Source of the DNA: an uncultured Oscillospiraceae bacterium
Lineage (GTDB): Bacteria > Bacillota > Clostridia > Oscillospirales > Oscillospiraceae
NCBI GenBank assembly: GCA_934591635.1
Contig: CAKTPI010000007.1
Location: forward strand, 1 to 64,000
Reading direction: 5' to 3'
Length of the DNA: 64,000 bases
Shown in pieces: positions 52,671 through 62,017 of the stretch. Made by a program: the position numbers and the translations under genes. Numbering within the stretch: the stretch's first letter is position 1; each line of letters opens with the position of its first letter. Below the pieces are notes generated by a model. It was given only the letters and a program-made list of their open reading frames with translations. It did no database searches and was not told the origin of the DNA.

Positions 52671-55600
52671 ATGGATCAAGTTTTATTTATGCTGAAAACC
52701 ATCCCCGAGTACGCCTCCCTGGTGGAGGGACTGAACAAGGGGGAATCTGCTGCCGTCACCGGCGTGGGGCAAATCAACCGCACCCACATAATCGCCGGAC
52801 TGAGCCAGGAAACCACCAGGCCTCTGGTGATCCTGGCCCAGGACGAAATGGCTGCCCGCCGGATGCAGGAAGAGCTGAAGTGCTTCCTGCATGTGGACGT
52901 ACCCATTCTGCCCGGCCGAGATCTGACGCTCTATGATGCCGCCGTGGTCTCCCACACCTGGGAGCAAAAGCGGCTGCGGCAGCTCTATGCTCTGGGGCGG
53001 GGTGAGGTTCCCATTCAAATCATGTGCTGGGAATCCGCCAGCCAGCGGACAATCCCCCCCGCAGTGCTCTCCGGGTGCACGCTGCATTTGCAGGTGGGCA
53101 AAGAATATTCCATTGATATGCTGACCGCCTCCCTGGTCACCGCGGGATACAGCCGGTGCGGGATGGTGGAGGGTGTGGGCCAATTTGCCGTGCGAGGCGG
53201 TATCGTGGATATCTTCTCCCCCGCCGAAGAAAAGCCGGTGCGGCTGGAATTCTTTGGCGATGAGCTGGACACCATGGGCTACTTTGACCCCGGTACCCAG
53301 CGGCGGGAGGAAAACACAGAAAGCTGCACCATCCTCCCGGTTTGTGAAACGCTCCCCCACTGCCACCCCGGCAATCTGGAGGGATTGTGCAAGGATTTGC
53401 GCGGCCTGATCTCCCGGCAGAAGCGGCACAAGAACATCAATGAGCCGCTGATCACAACCCTGAACAAAGATTTGGAGAAATACGAAAACGGCCTAAATAA
53501 CCCCGCCTCTGACCGGTATATGGCGCTGATCTACCCCACCTTCGCCTGTGCGCTGGACTACGTAAGCCCCGATTCCATTGTGGTTCTCTGTGATCACAGC
53601 AGCCTGCAGCGGGCTGCCAGAACCCGGACAGAAGAGCTGGGCATGCAGCTGGACAGCATGCTCCAGGCCGGGCTTGTAGTGGGTGAGCTGTGCGATTACG
53701 CACTGCAATGGGAAGATTTCTGCACCCGTCTGCGCGGCCGTACCGTTTCCTACTTTGATGCCTTTGGCGGCAGTGCCTATCCGGATGACTGCCCGCCCAG
53801 GCAGCTGCTGCCCATGACCGCCAAGCAGCTGCCCGGCTACGGCGGCAGCATGGACACCGTGGTCAGCGATCTGACCCACTACCAAAAAATGGAATTCGGC
53901 AGCCTTGTTCTCTGCGGAACCCGGCGCAGGGCAGAGCTGCTGCAGCAAATGCTGCGGGAAAAAGGCCTGAGCTGTTTTTTGTGCATCCCGCTGACCACCC
54001 TGCCCAAGCCCGGACAGATTCTTCTGAGCGAGGGCACCCTGCCCTATGGCATGGAATATCCCCTGTCCAAACTGGCCGTGCTCACAGAGGGGCAGATGAT
54101 TGCCAAAAGCGAACCCCGGCGCAAGGCCAAGAAAACCGGAGCCACCAACCGGCAGAAGCTCAATTCCTTTACCGACTTAACCCCCGGCGATCTGGTGGTG
54201 CATGAGAACTACGGCATCGGCCGCTTCATGGCCATGGAGCAGATTAAAGTGGACGGTGCAGTAAAGGATTATATCAAAATCGCCTATCAGGGATCCGACA
54301 CGCTGTATGTTCCCGCCACCCAGCTGGATTTGGTCAGCAAGTACATTGGCGGCGGCGGAGAGGACGGCAATGTTCGCCTGAATAAGATTGGTTCCGATGC
54401 CTGGCAAAAGACAAAGGCCAAGGCAAGGAAGGCCGCCAAGGACATGGCTGGTGAGCTGATACAGCTCTATGCCGCCCGGAAGCGGCAGCCCGGCTTCGCC
54501 TTTGCGGCAGATGCCCCCTGGCAGAAGGAATTTGAGGACAATTTCCCCTACCCCGAAACAGATGACCAGCTGCGCTGCATCGCGGATATCAAGCACGATA
54601 TGGAGTCCCCCACCCCTATGGACCGGCTGCTCTGCGGCGATGTAGGCTTCGGCAAAACCGAGGTTGCCCTGCGAGCGGTGATGAAATGCGTGATGGACGG
54701 CAAGCAAGCCGCCATTCTGGTGCCCACCACTGTGCTTGCACAGCAGCACTACCAAACCGCCGTCTCCCGCTTCCGGGGGTTCCCGGTGACCATCGATGTA
54801 CTCAGCCGCTTCCGCACAACCAAGCAGCAGAATAAAACATTGCAGGATGTGCGCAGCGGCAACGTAGATGTTATCATCGGCACCCACAAGCTGCTGCAAA
54901 AAAGCGTGGAATTCAAGGATCTGGGGCTTCTGATTGTAGATGAAGAGCAGCGCTTCGGCGTCAGCCACAAGGAGCGCCTCAAGGAAATCTCCAAAGGGGT
55001 AGACGTGCTGACCCTCTCGGCAACCCCCATTCCCCGAACGCTGAACATGGCCCTGTCCGGCATCCGGGATATGTCTACCATTGAAGAGCCCCCCTCTGAC
55101 CGCTACCCGGTGCAGACCTTCGTCACGGAATACAACACTGCGATCATTGATGACGCCATCCGTCGGGAGGTGGAGCGGGGCGGTCAGGTCTACTACCTGC
55201 ACAACCGTACGGAAACCATCGACCAGTGCGCCGGCGCTCTGCGGCGGCGGATTCCCGGCCTCAGCGTTGCCGTGGCCCATGGACAAATGAGTGAGGATGC
55301 CCTGGGCGATGTGATGCAGGCCATGGCAGAGGGTGAGATACAGGTGCTGGTGTGCACCACCATTATTGAAACCGGCTTGGATATCCCCAACGCCAACACT
55401 CTGATTATTGAAAATGCGGATCGCTTCGGTCTTTCCCAGCTCCACCAGCTGCGGGGCCGAGTGGGCCGCTCCACGCGGCACGCCTATGCCTATTTCACCT
55501 ACCGGCCTGACAAGAGCCTGACGGAGATTGCCGAGAAACGGCTGGCCGCCATCCGGGATTTTGCGGAGTTTGGCTCCGGCTTCAAGATTGCCATGCGGGA

Positions 55601-56180
55601 TCTGGAAATTCGGGGCGCTGGTAATTTGCTGGGCGCCGAACAGTCCGGCCACATGATGAGCGTGGGTTATGACATGTACCTGAAGCTGCTGGACGAGGCC
55701 GTGCTGGAGGAGCGGGGCGAAGCGCCCAAAGCGCCGGACTGCACCGCCGACCTGAATGTCACTGCCAATGTAGATAAGGACTACGTTGCCCGCGGTGAAG
55801 AACGAATGGATCTTTACCGCCGCATGGCCGCTATCCGCACCCAGGAGGATGCCGATGACCTGCTGGATGAAATTGTGGACCGTTACGGCGAACCGCCGAA
55901 GGGCGTGCTGAACCTGATCGACATTGCCCTGCTCCGGGCCAAGGCCCGGACGGTTGGCATCAAGGACATCCGTCAGAAGGGCGGCGATGTGCTGTTTGTG
56001 CTGACGAATCTGAATTTTGAGGCTGTCAGTGCCCTGTGCGCGGATCCGGACTACAAAGCAAGAGTGGTCTTTCTGGCAAACGCAAAGGAGCCGACGCTTC
56101 AGTTCAAGCTTGCCTCCGGGGTTGACAGTCTGAAGCAGAGCAAGCTTTTCGTACAGCGCTACTGCGGACTTTGCAGTTAA
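52671..56180 (+). CDS. mfd: Transcription-repair coupling factor
   Basis: 1169 residues, complete. UvrB-like N-terminal half (GGIVDIFSPAEEKPVRLEFFG), RNA-polymerase interacting domain LTPGDLVVHENYGIGRF near 503, translocase with Walker A CGDVGFGKTEVALRA near 660 and DEEQRFG (DEAD-like) near 765, motif VI QLRGRVGRS near 930, and the TRCF C-terminal domain. It removes stalled RNA polymerase and recruits UvrA. Confidence 0.96.
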   Translation: MDQVLFMLKTIPEYASLVEGLNKGESAAVTGVGQINRTHIIAGLSQETTRPLVILAQDEMAARRMQEELKCFLHVDVPILPGRDLTLYDAAVVSHTWEQKRLRQLYALGRGEVPIQIMCWESASQRTIPPAVLSGCTLHLQVGKEYSIDMLTASLVTAGYSRCGMVEGVGQFAVRGGIVDIFSPAEEKPVRLEFFGDELDTMGYFDPGTQRREENTESCTILPVCETLPHCHPGNLEGLCKDLRGLISRQKRHKNINEPLITTLNKDLEKYENGLNNPASDRYMALIYPTFACALDYVSPDSIVVLCDHSSLQRAARTRTEELGMQLDSMLQAGLVVGELCDYALQWEDFCTRLRGRTVSYFDAFGGSAYPDDCPPRQLLPMTAKQLPGYGGSMDTVVSDLTHYQKMEFGSLVLCGTRRRAELLQQMLREKGLSCFLCIPLTTLPKPGQILLSEGTLPYGMEYPLSKLAVLTEGQMIAKSEPRRKAKKTGATNRQKLNSFTDLTPGDLVVHENYGIGRFMAMEQIKVDGAVKDYIKIAYQGSDTLYVPATQLDLVSKYIGGGGEDGNVRLNKIGSDAWQKTKAKARKAAKDMAGELIQLYAARKRQPGFAFAADAPWQKEFEDNFPYPETDDQLRCIADIKHDMESPTPMDRLLCGDVGFGKTEVALRAVMKCVMDGKQAAILVPTTVLAQQHYQTAVSRFRGFPVTIDVLSRFRTTKQQNKTLQDVRSGNVDVIIGTHKLLQKSVEFKDLGLLIVDEEQRFGVSHKERLKEISKGVDVLTLSATPIPRTLNMALSGIRDMSTIEEPPSDRYPVQTFVTEYNTAIIDDAIRREVERGGQVYYLHNRTETIDQCAGALRRRIPGLSVAVAHGQMSEDALGDVMQAMAEGEIQVLVCTTIIETGLDIPNANTLIIENADRFGLSQLHQLRGRVGRSTRHAYAYFTYRPDKSLTEIAEKRLAAIRDFAEFGSGFKIAMRDLEIRGAGNLLGAEQSGHMMSVGYDMYLKLLDEAVLEERGEAPKAPDCTADLNVTANVDKDYVARGEERMDLYRRMAAIRTQEDADDLLDEIVDRYGEPPKGVLNLIDIALLRAKARTVGIKDIRQKGGDVLFVLTNLNFEAVSALCADPDYKARVVFLANAKEPTLQFKLASGVDSLKQSKLFVQRYCGLCS

Positions 56181-56228
56181 AGAATATGCCTCTTTTCTTT
56201 GCTTTTCGGTAGATTTGTTAAAAAGCGG

Positions 56229-56257
56229 TTGTAATCCAATTTGCTCCATGCTATAAT
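56229..56257 (+). promoter_or_regulatory. Promoter of the VanW-family gene
   Basis: TTGTAA at 56229-56234, 17-bp spacer, TATAAT at 56252-56257. Confidence 0.65.
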
Positions 56258-56318
56258 GGCTGCAATGTGGTTATTATGCAAAGCAGGAAATGACGTAAAA
56301 GCACAAGGAGGCGTTTTT

Positions 56319-58196
56319 ATGGCTGAAAAACATAATACCGATGACTTTGATGATATTCTCAAGTCCATTGATTCTGCCGTCGAAGGAAACCCAGCGGATG
56401 TGAATCTGGATGAACTGCTCGCTCAGTTCAACGTTGATTTCCCGCCGGATTTCGAATCCGACACCACCACTCAAAAAGCCCGCAGCGGCCTGAGCGAGTC
56501 AATTCCGATTGATGACACGCCGGAGGAACCTCCGAAGCGGGCACGCCGTGAGGAAAGCCCCGAAAAGCAAGCCGCCCCGAAGTCCCCGAAACCGAGACAG
56601 AAGCCGGAGAAAACGGAGGGCGCCCCCTCCCGCAGTCACCATGCGCTCAATATTGTGCTGATTTTCCTGGCTGTTATTCTGGCCGCCGGTATTGTTGCCG
56701 TGATATTGACGGAGAACAATGCAGACCCCTATGGCGGGAAGATTCTTCCCAACGTGACGGTTGCCGGTATGGATGTGGGCGGCATGACCCGGCAAGAGGC
56801 GGCAGACGCCATTTCCGCCGCCGGAAACAGCTACGGAAGCAGCGATATGACCGTAGTAATGGGCCGCGACAAAATCATTCTGGCTGCTGCTCAAACAAAT
56901 GCATCCCTGAACATTTCCGAAGCTGTTGAGGCAGCCTACGCCTACGGGCGCACCGGCTCCACCACCCAGCGGCAGCAGGACTACCGTCAGACCCAGCAGG
57001 ACAGCGGCGTTGCTATCACCGCAGGTCTGCATGTAAACACGGATTACATCCGCAGCACTGTTTCTTCCTTCCTGGACAGCATCTGTGGGGAGTACGTCCC
57101 CTCCGGTTACACCCTGGAGGGAACCCGCCCGGCCCTGGACGCGGATGGATACGATCCCTCCGTCCCCTGCCAGAACCTGGTTTTGACCGTTGGGCATCCC
57201 GGCAGCGGGTATGACCTGGAGGCAATTCTAAGCTGCATCACGGATGCCTACAGCCGTCAGTCCTTCCAGGTGGAAATTCCCAGTGATTACCTCCCCCAGG
57301 AACCCGAGGAGCTGGACATCGGCAAGATTTACGAAGAGATTCACATAGACCCTGTGAATGCCACTGAGGATACCCCCGGCTCCTGCGGCTACACCTTCCC
57401 CCTGGAGGCAGCCCGGACGAGCCTGGAGCTGGCAAGCTATGGCGATGTAATCTCCATTCCCATGCAGTATACCGAGCCGGTCAAGCTCGACGATAACGGA
57501 AGCTTTACCGTGCTCCTGGCTTCCTATTCCACCCCGCTGAGTTCCAGCGAAGCCTACAACCAGAACATGCAGCTGCTGGCAAAGCAGCTGAACGGCATGA
57601 CGCTGAATGCCCACAGCACCTTCTCCTTCACCAGTTCCTTCGGAAAGCTGACTGAAGGAAACGGCTTCCGGCTTGCCCCCTCCCACGGTGACCAGTGCGC
57701 AGAGGAGGAAATCGGCGGCGGTGCTGACCAGGTTGCCACCACTCTGTATGTGGCAGCGATGACCAGCGGTATGCGGGTGACAGAACGGCACAATGCCCCC
57801 CATGTCTGCCCCTATACCGTCATGGGCACGGAACTGAGCGTCTCCGGCTGGATGGATTTTAAATTCACCAATCCCCTGGATTGCCCCATTATGATCCGCG
57901 CCAAGGTGACGGACTCTCTGCTTGTGGTTCGCATTCTCTGTGAGGAGGACGTGGATTACAAGGTAAAGCTGGAAACTGAGACCGTTGCCACCACCGCCCC
58001 CCGTGATATAAAGGTGCAGAAGAAAGCATCCGATGGCTTCACCGACGGGCAGGTGCTGGTGGAGGGTGTCGAAGGCGGACAGATCCGTCTGAACTGGGTT
58101 TCCTATAAGAAGGATACCGACACGCAGATTGGGAAAACCAGCGAATATGTTTCCCTGCCTGCACTGAACACCTCGATCGTCTCCCTGGTCAAATAA
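56319..58196 (+). CDS. VanW family membrane-anchored cell-wall protein
   Basis: 625 residues. Acidic disordered N-terminus (1-105), one membrane helix at about 108-130, then PG_binding_4-like domains (about 150-390) and the VanW domain (about 400-560) with NMQLLAKQLNGMTLNAHSTF and GGADQVATTLYVAAM. C-terminal G5-like strand region. Such proteins act at the peptidoglycan; VanW activity itself is undefined. Start at 56319 behind AAGGAGG, not the upstream in-frame ATG at 56241. Confidence 0.88.
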   Translation: MAEKHNTDDFDDILKSIDSAVEGNPADVNLDELLAQFNVDFPPDFESDTTTQKARSGLSESIPIDDTPEEPPKRARREESPEKQAAPKSPKPRQKPEKTEGAPSRSHHALNIVLIFLAVILAAGIVAVILTENNADPYGGKILPNVTVAGMDVGGMTRQEAADAISAAGNSYGSSDMTVVMGRDKIILAAAQTNASLNISEAVEAAYAYGRTGSTTQRQQDYRQTQQDSGVAITAGLHVNTDYIRSTVSSFLDSICGEYVPSGYTLEGTRPALDADGYDPSVPCQNLVLTVGHPGSGYDLEAILSCITDAYSRQSFQVEIPSDYLPQEPEELDIGKIYEEIHIDPVNATEDTPGSCGYTFPLEAARTSLELASYGDVISIPMQYTEPVKLDDNGSFTVLLASYSTPLSSSEAYNQNMQLLAKQLNGMTLNAHSTFSFTSSFGKLTEGNGFRLAPSHGDQCAEEEIGGGADQVATTLYVAAMTSGMRVTERHNAPHVCPYTVMGTELSVSGWMDFKFTNPLDCPIMIRAKVTDSLLVVRILCEEDVDYKVKLETETVATTAPRDIKVQKKASDGFTDGQVLVEGVEGGQIRLNWVSYKKDTDTQIGKTSEYVSLPALNTSIVSLVK

Positions 58197-58240
58197 GCAA
58201 TACAATGGGCGTGCCTTGCGGCACGCCCAAATTCAAATTA

Positions 58241-58270
58241 CCCGCCGCAAAAATGCGGCGGGCATTTTTC
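58241..58270 (+). terminator. Terminator of the VanW gene
   Basis: CCCGCCGCA/TGCGGCGGG stem with AAAA loop then CATTTTTC. A second hairpin GGGCGTGCC/GGCACGCCC lies just before at 58208-58229. Confidence 0.8.
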
Positions 58271-58273
58271 GTT

Positions 58274-59497
58274 CTAAACGACCTGAAACAGGTAGAATTT
58301 CAGGTAATCCGTCTCCGGTACGTTCCAAAGGATGGGATGATCCGGTGCCTGCTGACGGGCTTCGATCTGGCGAAGCTCCACACCGGCATCCAACGCCGCG
58401 CTGCGGAGCATCCGCACGAATTGCTCTGATGGCATGAAGTGACTGCAGGAGGCGGTCGCAAAATAGCCGCCGCGGGGCAGGAGCTTCAGCGCACGGAGGT
58501 TTATTTCCTTATAGCCCCGCTGGGCGCTGTCCACTGTTTTCCGGGATTTGGTGAAAGCCGGTGGGTCGAGAATGATGAAATCATAGGGCGATTTTCCCTT
58601 GGCAGCCAGCTCCGGCAGCAAATCAAATACATCCGCTACCAAAAAATCCATCCGGTCTTCTAAGCCGTTGCGGCGGGCATTCTGCTTTGCCATTTCGATG
58701 GCAGACGCGGAAATATCCACCGCCGTTACATGCTCCGCGCCGCCCATGGCCGCATTGAGGGCGAAGGAACCGGTGTGCGTAAAGCAATCCAACACCCGGC
58801 GGCCCTTGGAAAGCCGTGCAACCGCCAGGCGATTATATTTCTGATCCAGAAAGAAGCCTGTTTTCTGTCCGTTCTCCACGTCCACGCGGTAAAACACGCC
58901 GTTCTCACAGATTTCCGTAACGGTATCCGGGAAGGGTTCCCCGAAATCGAACCAGCCCTTCCCCTGCTGCAGCCCTTCCAGCTCTCGGATGGCAACATCA
59001 TTGCGCTCAAAGATCCCATCGATCTTCTGTCCGTCCCCGCGGAGGACCTTGACAAGCAGAGGGAACAGCATGGGCTTGATCCGTTCCATGCCCGCTGACA
59101 GGGTTTGCGTCACCAGAATATTGGAGAAGCGATCCACCGTCAATCCAGGAAAACCATCCGCCTCTCCAAAGATAACCCGGCAGCAGGAGATATCCCCCGC
59201 CATGACCGTTTTCCGGTAGTCCCAGGCATACTGAATGCGGCGCTGCCAGAAGGCCTCATCAAAGCGGTCGTTGGCATTCCTAGAAATCAGGCGCACCCGA
59301 ATTTTACTCATCCGGCTGAGGAAGCCGGTGCCCAGATATTTTCCCTTTTCGCTGACGGCATCTACCAGGCCTCCGTTTTCCTGATCCCCCATCTCCTGGA
59401 TCACCTCATCCGCGTAGATCCAGGGATGCCCCTGCTCTACCCAACGGGTACCCTTCTGCGTAATCACAAATTTGGGATATTGACGTTCTGTCTTCAT
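58274..59497 (-). CDS. RlmI-like class I rRNA methyltransferase
   Basis: 407 residues. N-terminal PUA-type domain (RWVEQGHPWIYADEV), EEHD-like middle (GLTVDRFSNILVTQT), then a Rossmann methyltransferase: VLDCFTHTGSFALNAAMGGA, DISASAIE, and LDPPAFTKSRKTVDSAQRGYKEIN. Family members methylate C5 of cytosine in 23S rRNA. The frame opens at 59563; AAAGGATTT supports ATG 59495-59497. Confidence 0.88.
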   Translation of the reverse strand: MKTERQYPKFVITQKGTRWVEQGHPWIYADEVIQEMGDQENGGLVDAVSEKGKYLGTGFLSRMSKIRVRLISRNANDRFDEAFWQRRIQYAWDYRKTVMAGDISCCRVIFGEADGFPGLTVDRFSNILVTQTLSAGMERIKPMLFPLLVKVLRGDGQKIDGIFERNDVAIRELEGLQQGKGWFDFGEPFPDTVTEICENGVFYRVDVENGQKTGFFLDQKYNRLAVARLSKGRRVLDCFTHTGSFALNAAMGGAEHVTAVDISASAIEMAKQNARRNGLEDRMDFLVADVFDLLPELAAKGKSPYDFIILDPPAFTKSRKTVDSAQRGYKEINLRALKLLPRGGYFATASCSHFMPSEQFVRMLRSAALDAGVELRQIEARQQAPDHPILWNVPETDYLKFYLFQVV

Positions 59498-59562
59498 AAA
59501 ATAAATCCTTTCAAAGGCAATCGTGTATCGCATTTGGGCAGCAACCGGAGCGTCTAAAAACA

Positions 59563-59886
59563 TTACGCCTTATATTTCGCATATACCCGCTTATATGCGG
59601 CAATCATCAACGGGAAGCCAAGCACACACCCCGCTGCCAACAAAATAAGCGCAATGCTCCCACTCCAAACGCCAATAAAGGTGGCTGCCCAAAAGGGAAC
59701 CGAATACAGACCCCACATTATGCCGTTGGCATGGTTGTAAGCCTTAATATCTGCAATTTCCGTTTCTTTTACTTCCGTTCCGGCCCAAAACCACATTGGC
59801 TTTTTCCGATTCCAGGCATAGATTCCAATTCCTGTAAGCATCGCACAGCAGGGAATCATAATGAGATACCAAATCAAGTTTTCCAT
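59563..59886 (-). CDS. Small three-TM membrane protein
   Basis: 107 residues, three membrane segments (about 4-24, 57-77, 78-97) with the conserved-looking link NRKKPMWFWAGTEVKETEIADIKAYNHANGIMW. Similar small DUF3784/SdpI-like proteins occur in Clostridia. GGAGGAGAAC precedes the ATG. Function unknown. Confidence 0.75.
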   Translation of the reverse strand: MENLIWYLIMIPCCAMLTGIGIYAWNRKKPMWFWAGTEVKETEIADIKAYNHANGIMWGLYSVPFWAATFIGVWSGSIALILLAAGCVLGFPLMIAAYKRVYAKYKA

Positions 59887-59956
59887 GTTCTCCTCCTTTT
59901 GTTTTTTATCATATCACCTTTTCCCTCTTTTCGCAACCGCCGTCTTCCCTTTCTTG

Positions 59957-59982
59957 CAAAAAGAGGGGGCAATGCCCCCTCC
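59957..59982 (-). terminator. Terminator of purF
   Basis: AGGGGGCA/TGCCCCCT stem, five T on the minus strand. Confidence 0.75.
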
Positions 59983-59992
59983 GATTTCGTAT

Positions 59993-61423
59993 TTATGCCT
60001 TCTTTTCCCGCTGAGATAAGCGCCCCTCAAAGCGGTCTTTTTCTGTATGCTCCGGGACAGGTGTGGGATAAAGGCCGCTGAAACAGGCATGGCAAAATTC
60101 AAAGCTACCCACCATTTGTGACAAGTCCTCCACCTCCAGATAGCCCAGGGAATCCGCTCCGATTGACTCTGCAATCTCCTCTACGGTTTTGTGACAGGCG
60201 ATCAACCGATCCCTGGAATCGATGTCCGTGCCATAGTAGCAGGGATTGCGGAAGGGCGGTGAAGAAATGCGCATGTGGATTTCCTTTGCCCCGGCCTCCC
60301 GCAGCAGGTTCACAATTTGCCCGCTGGTGGTGCCGCGAACAATAGAGTCATCGATCAGCACAATCCGTTTTCCCCGCACTGCCTGTACAATGGGACCGAG
60401 CTTGATGCGCACCTGATTCATGCGTTCTCCCTGCCCTGGGGAAATGAAGGTACGGCCAATATACTTGTTCTTAATAAAGCCGATGCCATAGGGTATCCCA
60501 GAAGCTTCCGCGTACCCCAATGCGGCGTCCAATCCGGAGTCCGGTACTCCAACCACCATATCCGCTTCCACCGGATGCCGCTTGGCCAGAAGGCGTCCAG
60601 CATTCTTCCGGGCCTCATGGACACTGACACCGTCTATAACAGAATCCGGCCGGGCAAAGTAGATGTACTCAAAAATGCAGCTGCGCCGCAGCATGGTACC
60701 ACAGTGAGAACGGTCGGTATGGATTCCGTTTTCATCAAAGGTCAGGATTTCACCGGGCAGGATATCCCGCTGAAACTCTGCCCCGACTGCTGCCAGGGCG
60801 CAGCTCTCCGAGGCCACAACGTAGGTACCATCCCTGGTGACGCCATAACACAGAGGGCGAAAGCCTCGTGGATCCCGGGCCGCAATCAGCTTGGCCGCAG
60901 ACATCATCACCAGAGAATAAGCACCGTCCAGCTGATCCATCGCACGGCATACCGCCTGCTCAATGGATGGCGTTTTCAGCCGCTGCTGGGTGATGATATA
61001 AGCGATAATCTCCGTATCGCTGGTTCCATGAAAAATTGCGCCGCCCAGCTCCAGACGGGTGCGCAGTTCATAGGCATTACTCAGGTTGCCGTTGTGGGCC
61101 AGGGCCAGCTTCCCTTTCATATGGTTGACCACCACCGGCTGAGAGTTTGCCTGGTTGTTCCCGCCGGTGGTGCCATAACGCACATGCCCCACTGCCATAG
61201 TGCCCAGCGGGAATCTGCGCAGCTCCTCCCGGGTAAACACCTCACTGACCGTCCCCAAATCCTTGTGGGATGTGAAAACACCATCATCGCTGACCACAAT
61301 GCCGCAGCTTTCCTGCCCCCGATGCTGCAAAGCATACAACGCATAATACGCCATAGACGAAAGATTCTCCGGTTTCCCGGCGTATGCCCCAAACACACCG
61401 CACTCTTCATGCAGCTCTTCCAT
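59993..61423 (-). CDS. purF: Amidophosphoribosyltransferase
   Basis: 476 residues. N-terminal glutaminase with a short propeptide before catalytic Cys8 (MEELHEECGVFGAY), PRPP motif VLIDDSIVRGTTSGQIV near 345, and C-terminal Cys residues of an Fe-S type enzyme (FCHACFSGLYP). Catalyses the first step of purine synthesis. The frame opens at 61477, but the ATG 61421-61423 behind GGGAGCGG keeps the propeptide at normal length. Not in a pur operon here. Confidence 0.94.
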   Translation of the reverse strand: MEELHEECGVFGAYAGKPENLSSMAYYALYALQHRGQESCGIVVSDDGVFTSHKDLGTVSEVFTREELRRFPLGTMAVGHVRYGTTGGNNQANSQPVVVNHMKGKLALAHNGNLSNAYELRTRLELGGAIFHGTSDTEIIAYIITQQRLKTPSIEQAVCRAMDQLDGAYSLVMMSAAKLIAARDPRGFRPLCYGVTRDGTYVVASESCALAAVGAEFQRDILPGEILTFDENGIHTDRSHCGTMLRRSCIFEYIYFARPDSVIDGVSVHEARKNAGRLLAKRHPVEADMVVGVPDSGLDAALGYAEASGIPYGIGFIKNKYIGRTFISPGQGERMNQVRIKLGPIVQAVRGKRIVLIDDSIVRGTTSGQIVNLLREAGAKEIHMRISSPPFRNPCYYGTDIDSRDRLIACHKTVEEIAESIGADSLGYLEVEDLSQMVGSFEFCHACFSGLYPTPVPEHTEKDRFEGRLSQREKKA

Positions 61424-61444
61424 GAAATCCGCTCCCATCCGGAT

Positions 61445-61494
61445 AAAAAATAGGCACTCACCCAGGAGGTACAGCAACCCCTTGGGTGAGCGCC
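61445..61494 (-). promoter_or_regulatory. Hairpin leader with U-run before purF
   Basis: GGCGCTCACCCA pairs with TGGGTGAGTGCC (61483-61494 and 61453-61464) and is followed by TATTTTTT, about 22 bases before the purF ATG and about 10 bases after the RNA start. A complete terminator inside the leader points to attenuation. Confidence 0.6.
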
Positions 61495-61510
61495 CTTGCT
61501 CATGGACGGA

Positions 61511-61539
61511 AGTATAGCACAGCCGCCGGGAAATGTCAA
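61511..61539 (-). promoter_or_regulatory. Promoter of purF
   Basis: Minus strand TTGACA (61534-61539), 17-bp spacer, TATACT (61511-61516). Confidence 0.75.
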
Positions 61540-61832
61540 ATCCCTTTCTTCCGCTTTTTCAGATACAGCATAAAACCAAGGCACAGCACCAACTGGCCCA
61601 GCAGAATGGTCGTACCCATGGCGAAGCTGCTGACCAGATTGGAAAGGGTCATGGTGATCTGGGAACCGGTGGATACTGCCGACACATCCGCCGCCTCCGC
61701 AAACTTTCCAACCACCAGCAAGTCTACCGCGCCATACATCGCCTGCAATAGCAGCGCCAACAGCACGGGCAATGCAAACAGGATCAGTGGCTGCATGATT
61801 TTTCCTTGGGTAAATGACGTTTCTTGTTTCAT
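61536..61832 (-). pseudogene. Internally deleted MATE transporter remnant
   Basis: 98 residues in an open frame. 1-78 match the start of a MATE transporter (FALPVLLALLLQAMYGAVDLLVVGKFAEAADVSAV then FAMGTTILLGQ); the last 18 (LVLCLGFMLYLKKRKKGI) look like a MATE C-terminus. About 350 residues between them are missing without a frame break, so an internal deletion. RBS GGGAGAGTAG and a full promoter remain. Cannot transport as a two-helix stub. Confidence 0.7.
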
Positions 61833-61851
61833 TTCTACTCTCCCATTTAAT

Positions 61852-61990
61852 CAAAAAAGCCGGATAAGAAGCGAGTGTTTCAACCCGCCATCTTATCCGG
61901 CTATTGTTTCTGCGGAACAAGTTGCCCTCCGATGAACCGAGGGTCAGCATACACCAAATTGGAAGAAAAGTCAACTGTCAAATTACAATT
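61852..61990 (-). promoter_or_regulatory. Promoter and structured leader with terminator before the MATE remnant
   Basis: Minus strand TTGACT, 17-bp spacer, TATGCT (about 61945-61975). The leader has hairpin CCCTC...GAGGG, a second TTGTT...AACAA, and a terminator AGCCGGATAAGA/TCTTATCCGGCT with TTTTTT (61857-61906). Looks like a riboswitch or attenuator; I do not recognise the class. Confidence 0.5.
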
Positions 61991-62017
61991 TTCCAAATAT
62001 CATTTCTGTATTTATGT

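Noticed and set aside
54177-56249. 690-codon open frame antisense to mfd
   Set aside because: Composition-driven shadow of a high-G+C gene: no family motif and the mfd frame is clearly real.
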